From positions 128,460,210-128,524,209 of the forward strand of contig NC_086020.1 in assembly GCF_036323735.1 (NCBI RefSeq): a stretch of DNA of 64,000 bases. Reading direction: 5' to 3'. Each line of letters opens with the position of its first letter. Positions within the stretch are counted from its first letter, which is position 1. This DNA comes from Rattus norvegicus (lineage: Eukaryota; Chordata; Mammalia; Rodentia; Muridae). Made by a program: the position numbers and the translations under genes. Below are positions 58,557 to 64,000 of the stretch, piece by piece. The notes beneath the pieces were generated by a model. The model made no database searches. It saw only the letters and a list, made by a program, of their open reading frames with translations, and was not told the origin of the DNA.

Positions 58557-59515
58557 CACTTATCAATGAGTGCATACCATGTGTGTTTTTCTGTGATTGG
58601 GATACCTCATTCAGTTTCTAGTTTCATCCATTTGCCTATAAATTTCATGAAGTCATTGTTTTTGATAGCTGAGTAGTACTCCATTGTGTAGATGTACCAC
58701 AACTTCTGTATCCATTCCTCTGTTGAAGGGCTTCTTTGTTCTTTCCAGCTTCTGGATATTATAAACAGGGCTGCTATGAACATAGTGGAGCATGTGCCTT
58801 TGTTGCATGTTGGAGCATCTTTTGGGTATATGCCCAGGAGTGGTATAGCTGGGTCCTCTGGTAGGGCAATGTCCAATTTTCTTAGGAACCTCCAGACTAA
58901 TTTCCACAGAGGTTGTACCAGTTTGCAACCTCCTGAATAATGGAGGAATGTTCCTCTTTCTCCACATCCTCATAAGCATTTGTTGTCACCTGAGTTTTTG
59001 GTCTTAATTATTCTGTTATGAGGTGGAATCTCAGGGTTGTTTTGATTTGCATTACGATGCTGACTAAGGATGTTGAGCATTTCCTTAGGTACTCCTCAGC
59101 CATTCAATATTCCTCTGCTGAGAATTCTTTCTTTACCTCTGTAACCCATTTTAATAGGGTTATTTGGCTATCTGGAGTCTAATTTCTTGCGTTTTTGTAT
59201 ATTTTTGATGTTAGCTCTCTATCAGATATAGGAATGGTAAAGATCTTTTCTCAACGTGTTGGTTGTCATTTTGTCCTAACTATACTGTCCTTTGCCTTAC
59301 AGAAGCTTTGCAGTTTAATGATGTCCCATTTGTCCATTCTTGATCTTAGAGCATAAGCCATTGGTGTTTTGTTTAGGAAATTTTTCCCAGTGCCCATGTG
59401 ATCAAGAATATTTCCCACTTTTTCTTTTATTAGTTTGAGTAATCTGGTTTGATGTGGAGGTCCTTAATCTGCTTGGAACTTAATTATTGTGTAGGGTATT
59501 AAGAATGGGTTAATT
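58557..59515 (-). pseudogene. L1 ORF2 C-terminal remnant
   Basis: Minus-strand frames 58979-58653 and 58876-58607 give recognisable ORF2p C-terminus (LPEDPAIPLLGIYPKDAP, YSAIKNNDFMKFIGKW). Upstream sequence to 59515 is broken by frameshifts. Confidence 0.88.
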
Positions 59516-60287
59516 TGCTGACACTTCCGGTTTTTAGTCAGAGTCCAATCTCGAGCTCCCTGCCTCCAGCTCACTACTCCCAAACCCTGTGGGAGAGAGA
59601 GCACACACCGAGACAGGTGGGCATTCCTGAGACTGCAGAGCGGAAGAGACCACCAACACTGCCCACCCCTGCCCACATCCCTGGCCCAAGGGGAAACTGT
59701 ATATGGCCACTGGGTTCCCTTGGATAAGGGCACAGGAGCAGCAAATCCTCTGGATCTGAGACACCGCTGGAACATGAAGGGACCGACCAGATAAACAGTT
59801 CTCTGCACCCAAATCCTGTGGGAGGGAAAGCTAAACCTTCAGAGAGGCAGACACGCCTGGGGAACCAGAAGAGACTACACTCTACCCACATCTCTGACGC
59901 CAGATGAAAACACCAAACGCCATCTGGAACCCTGGTGCACGGAAGCTCCAGGAAAGGGCAGTGCAGATCTTCCTGGTTGCTGCCCCCATGGAGAGCTCAT
60001 AAGCAACACCCCACGAGCAACAACACCCCTTGAGCCTCGGGACCACAGGTAAGACCAACTTTTCTGCTGCAAGCGACCGGCCTGGTGAACTCAAGACACA
60101 AGCCGCAGGAACAGCTGAAGACCTGTAAATAGGAAAAACTACACGCCCTAAAGCAGAACACTCCGTTCCCATAACTAGCTGAAAGACAACAGGAAAACAG
60201 GTCTAGAGCACTCCTGACACACAGGCTTATAGGACAATCTAGCCACTGTCAGAAATAGCAGAACAAAGTAACACTAGAGATAATCTG
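59516..60287 (+). promoter_or_regulatory. Young L1 5'UTR (internal promoter)
   Basis: GC-rich leader homologous to 21654-22376 but with an extra or different first 60 bp (cttccggtttttagtcagag). Splice donor CAG|GTAAGA at 60046-60054 in the same position as in the other copy. Confidence 0.8.
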
Positions 60288-61370
60288 ATGGCGAGAGGCA
60301 AGCACAGGAACCCAAGCAACAGAAACCAAGACTAAATGGCATCATCAGAGCCCAATTCTCCCACCAAACCATACATGGAATATCCAAACACACCAGAAAA
60401 CCAAGATCTATTTTTTAAATCATATTTAATCACGATGCTGGAGGACTTCAAGACGGACATGAAGAAATCCCTTAGAGAAACACAGAAAAACATAAATAAA
60501 CAAGTAGAAGTCTACAGAGAGGAATCACAAAAATGCCTGAAAGAACTCCAGGAAAACATGAATAAACAAGGAGAAGCCTATAGAGACGAATCACAAAAAT
60601 CCCTGAAAGAATTCCAGGAAAACACAATCATACAATTGAAGGAATTAAAAATGGAAATAGAAGCAATCAAGAAAGAACACATGGAAAAAACCCTGGATAT
60701 AGAAAACCAAAGGAAGAGACAAGGAGCCGTAGATATGAGCTTCACCAACAGAATACAAGACATGGAAGAGAGAATCTCAGGAGCAGAAGATTACATAGAA
60801 ATCATCGACTCAAGAGTCAAAGATAATGTAAAGCGGAAAAAGCTACTGGTCCAAAACATACAGGGAATCCAGGACTCAATGAGAATATCAAACCTAAGGA
60901 TAATAGGTATAGAAGAAAGTGAAGACTCCCAACTCAAAGGACCAGTAAATACCTTCAACAAAATCATAGAAGAAAACTTCCCTAACCTAAAAAAAGAGAT
61001 ACCCATAGGCATACAAGAAGCCTACAGAACTCCAAATAGATTGGGCCAGAAAAGAAACCCCTCCCAACACATAATAGTCAAAACTCCAAATGCACAAAAT
61101 AAAGAAAGAATATTAAAAGCAGTAAGGGAAAAAGGTCAAGTAACATATAAAGGCAGACCTATCGGAATCACACCAGACTTTTCGCCAGAGACTATGAAAG
61201 CCAGAAGATCCTGGACAGATGTCATACAGACCCTAACAGAACACAAATACCAGCCCAGGTTACTGTATCCTGCAAAACTCTCAATTAACATAAATGGAGA
61301 AACCAAGATATTCCATGACAAAACAAAATTTACACAATATCTTTCTACAAATCCAGCACTAAAAGGATAA
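60288..61370 (+). pseudogene. L1 ORF1, stop after codon 15, otherwise long open frame
   Basis: The usual start (ATG 60288) gives MARGKHRNPSNRNQD and then TAA at 60333-60335. An ATG follows immediately (60336) in the same frame, opening 344 codons to 61370. From that Met: coiled coil (about 35-185) with 22-residue repeats around NKQVEVYREESQKCLK, RRM (about 186-275; NLRIIGIEESEDS), and basic C-terminal domain (REKGQVTYKGRP, SWTDVIQTL). The final residues are lost through a 1-bp deletion (ctaaaagg for ctgcaaagg) that brings an early stop at 61370. RNA-binding parts look complete; whether the protein works is unknown. Confidence 0.92.
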
Positions 61371-61487
61371 TAAATGGTAAAGCCCAACATAAGGAGGCAA
61401 GCTATACCCTAGAAGAAGCAAGAAACTAATCGTCTTGGCAACAAAACAAAGAGAAGAAAAGCACACAAACATAACTTCAATCCAAAT

Positions 61488-64000
61488 ATGAATATAACAG
61501 GAAGCAATAATCACTATTCCTTAATATCTCTCAACTTCAATGGTCTCAACTCCCCAATAAAAAACAGAGATTAACAAACTGGATACGCAATGAGGACTCT
61601 GCATTCTGCTGCCTACAGGAAACACACCTCAGAGACAAAGACAGACACTACCTCAGAGTGAAAGGCTGGAAATCATGTTTCCAAGCAAATGGTCAGAAGA
61701 AGCAAGCTGGAGTAGCTATTCTAATATCAAATAAAATCAATTTTAAACTAAAAGTCATCAATAAAGATAAGGAAGGACACTTCATATTCATCAAAGGAAA
61801 AGTCCACCAAGATGAACTCTCAATCCTAAATATCTATGCCCCAATTACAAGGGCACCTACATACGTAAAAGAAACCTTACTAAAGCCCAAAATACACATT
61901 GTACCTCACACAATAATAATAGGAGATTTCAACAGCCCACTCTCATCAAGGGACAGGTCATGGAAACAGAAATTAAACAGAGACATAGACAGACTAAGAG
62001 AAGTCATGAACCAAATGGACTTAACAGATATTTATAGAACATTCTATCCTAAAGCAAAATGATATACCTTCTTCCCAGCTCCTCATGGTACTTTCTCCAA
62101 AAGTGACCATATAATTTGTCAAAAAAAGGGCCTCAATAGGTACAGAAAGATTGAAATAATCCCATGTGTGCTATCAGACCACCACGGCCTAAAGCTCGTC
62201 TTCAATAACAATAAGGGAAGAACGCCCACATATACATGGAAGTTGAACAGTGCTCTACTCCATGATAACCTGGTCAAGTAAGTAATAAAGAAAGAAATTA
62301 AAGACTTTTTAGAATTTAATGAAAATGAAGGTACAACATACCCAAACTTATGGGACACAATGAAAGCTGTGCTAAGAGGAAAACTCATAGCGCACAGTGC
62401 CTGCAGAAAGGAACAGGAAAGAGCATATGTCAGCAGCTTGACAGCACACCTAAAAGCTCTAGAACAAAAAGAAGCAAATACACCCAGGAGGAGTAGAAGG
62501 CAGGAAATAATCAAACTCAGAGCTGAAATCAACCAAGTAGAAACAAAAAGGACCATAGAAAGAATCAACAGAACCAAAAGTTGGTTCCTAGCGAAAATCA
62601 ACAAGATAGATAAACCCTTAGCCAGACTAACGAGAGGACACAGAGAGTGCGTACAAATTAACAAAATCAGAAATGAAAAGGGAGACATAATTACAGATTC
62701 AGAGGAAATTCAAAAAATCATCAGATCTTACTATAAAAAACTATATTCAACAAAACTTGAAAATCTTCAGGAAATGGACAATTTCCTAGACAGATACCAG
62801 GTACCGAAGTTAAATCAGGAACAGATAAACCAGTTAAACAACCCCATAACTCCTAAGGAAATAGAAGCAGTCATTAAAGGTCTCCCAACCAAAAAGAGCC
62901 CAGGTCCAGATGTGTTTAGTGCAGAATTCTATCAAACCTTCATAGAAGACCTCATAGCAATATTATCCAAACTATTCCACAAAATTGAAACAGATGGAGC
63001 ACTACCGAATTCCTTCTATGAAGCCACAATTACTCTTATACCTAAACCACACAAAGACCCAACAAAGAAAGAGAACTTCAGACCAATTTCCCTTATGAAT
63101 ATCGACGCAAAAATACTCAATAAAATTCTGGCAAACCGAATCCAAGAGCACATCAAAACAATCATCCACCATGATCAAGTAGGCTTCATCCCAGGCATGC
63201 AGGGATGGTTTAACATATGGAAAACCATCAATGTGATCCATTATATAAACAAACTGAAAGAACAAAACCACATGATCATTTCATTAGATGCTGAGAAAGC
63301 ATTTGACAAGATTCAACACCCCTTCATGATAAAAGTCCTGGAAAGAATAGGAATTCAAGGCCCATACCTAAACATAGTAAAAGCCATATACAGCAAACCA
63401 GTTGCTAACACTAAAATAAATGGAGAGAAACTTGAAGCAATCCCACTAAAATCAGGGACTAGACAAGGCTGCCCACTCTCTCCCTACTTATTCAATATAG
63501 TTCTTGAAGTTCTAGCCAGAGCAATCAGACAGCAAAAGGAAATCAAGGGGATACAGATCGGTAAAGAATAAGTCAAAATATCACTATTTGCAGATGATAT
63601 GATAGTACATTTACGTGATCCCAAAAGTTCCACCAGAGAACTACTAAAGCTGATAATCAACTTCAGCAAAGTGGCTGGGTATAAAATTAACTCAAATAAA
63701 TCAGTAGCCTTCCTCTACACAAAAGAGAAACAAGCCGAGAAAGAAATTAGGGAAACAACACCCTTCATAATAGACCCAAACAATATAAAGTACCTCGGTG
63801 TGACTTTAACCAAGCAAGTAAAAGATCTGTACGATAAGAACTTCAAGACTCTGAAGAAAGAAATTGAAGAAGACCTCAGAAGATGGAAAGATCTCCACGA
63901 TCATGGATTGGCAGGATTAATATAGTAAAAATGGCCATTTAACCAAAAGCAATCTACAGATTCAATGCAATGCCCATCAAAATACCAATCAAATTCTTCA
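61488..64000 (+). pseudogene. L1 ORF2, multiply broken, incomplete at window end
   Basis: Starts at ATG 61488. A 1-bp loss near 61562 (aaaaaacagag for aaaaagacatag) leads to a stop after about 29 codons. Endonuclease sequence continues in another frame (61658-62062, GDFN present) to TGA at 62060-62062 (GGA in other copies), and a TAA lies at 62279-62281. The frame 62360-63571 covers the linker and reverse transcriptase up to TAA at 63569-63571, just before the FADD motif, which is present next in frame. A further shift near 63895 ends the last frame at 63925. Confidence 0.93.

Larger units (their letters stand above)
57666..59515 (-). mobile_element. L1 3' part, minus strand, cut at its 5' side by the next L1
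   Basis: Complement of an L1 tail and 3'UTR (57666-58556) followed by the ORF2 C-terminal region up to 59515, where a plus-strand L1 5'UTR begins at once. A TA/TG microsatellite interrupts the 3'UTR at 58191-58361. The rest of this element may lie beyond the window, on the far side of the plus-strand L1. Confidence 0.9.
59516..64000 (+). mobile_element. Nearly full-length young L1, continuing past the window
   Basis: 5'UTR (59516-60287), ORF1 (60288 onward), inter-ORF region and ORF2 to the window edge inside the reverse-transcriptase/C-terminal linker. Closely related to the L1 at 21.65 kb. It abuts the minus-strand L1 head to head. Several stops and frameshifts in ORF2 make it non-autonomous. 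The 3' end is not seen. Confidence 0.95.

Overview
This is mammalian, and almost certainly rat (Rattus), intergenic DNA. The evidence is two rat-type ID SINEs (BC1/tRNA-Ala-like), many rat LINE-1 (L1) copies with the G-rich 3'UTR typical of rodent L1, older Lx-type L1 remnants, long CA/GA/TA microsatellites and AT-rich spacers. I see no host gene, exon, CRISPR array, tRNA gene or prokaryotic feature. Every long open frame belongs to L1 ORF1 or ORF2 or overlaps one in another frame.

Layout. 1-1960: 3' end of a young L1, abutting the 3'UTR remainder of an older L1. 2.0-11.4 kb: AT-rich spacer with microsatellites, a URR1-like element, a 5'-truncated minus-strand L1 and a solo-LTR-like island (7.6-8.3 kb). 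11.4-16.7 kb: degraded composite plus-strand L1 (5'UTR joined to ORF2, ORF1 lost). 16.7-19.3 kb: spacer. 19.34-34.31 kb: an old L1 flanked by its own 15-bp target-site duplication (TSD), split twice by younger L1 insertions, each with its own TSD. 34.5-39.5 kb: L1 and Lx scraps on both strands, including a young minus-strand L1 inside an Lx 3'UTR. 41.0-48.9 kb: an Lx 3'UTR followed by an Lx-type L1 interrupted by an ID SINE, a medium-reiterated repeat and a short L1 tail. 50.3-50.9 kb: a tiny 3'UTR-only L1 with perfect TSD. 55.0-56.6 kb: truncated L1 with an ID insertion. 57.7-59.5 kb: minus-strand L1 3' end with a large TA/TG microsatellite grown inside it. 59.5-64.0 kb: a nearly full-length plus-strand L1 running off the window.

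Function. Intact L1 encodes ORF1p (coiled coil, RRM, basic C-terminal domain; RNA chaperone) and ORF2p (endonuclease, reverse transcriptase, Cys-rich C-terminus), which together copy L1 RNA into genomic TTTT/AA sites. No copy here can do this unaided: each has frameshifts, stops, deletions or truncation. The ID SINEs use the same machinery in trans, and both lie inside L1 sequence.

Most notable are the nested L1 stack; two young L1s with large internal deletions that join ORF2 directly to the 3'UTR tail, one of which also lacks exactly the ORF2 segment homologous to its own target site; a consensus splice donor in the L1 5'UTRs; and a long antisense frame in one 5'UTR. I found no convincing new biological system. 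The interest lies in how retrotransposons break, nest and recombine.
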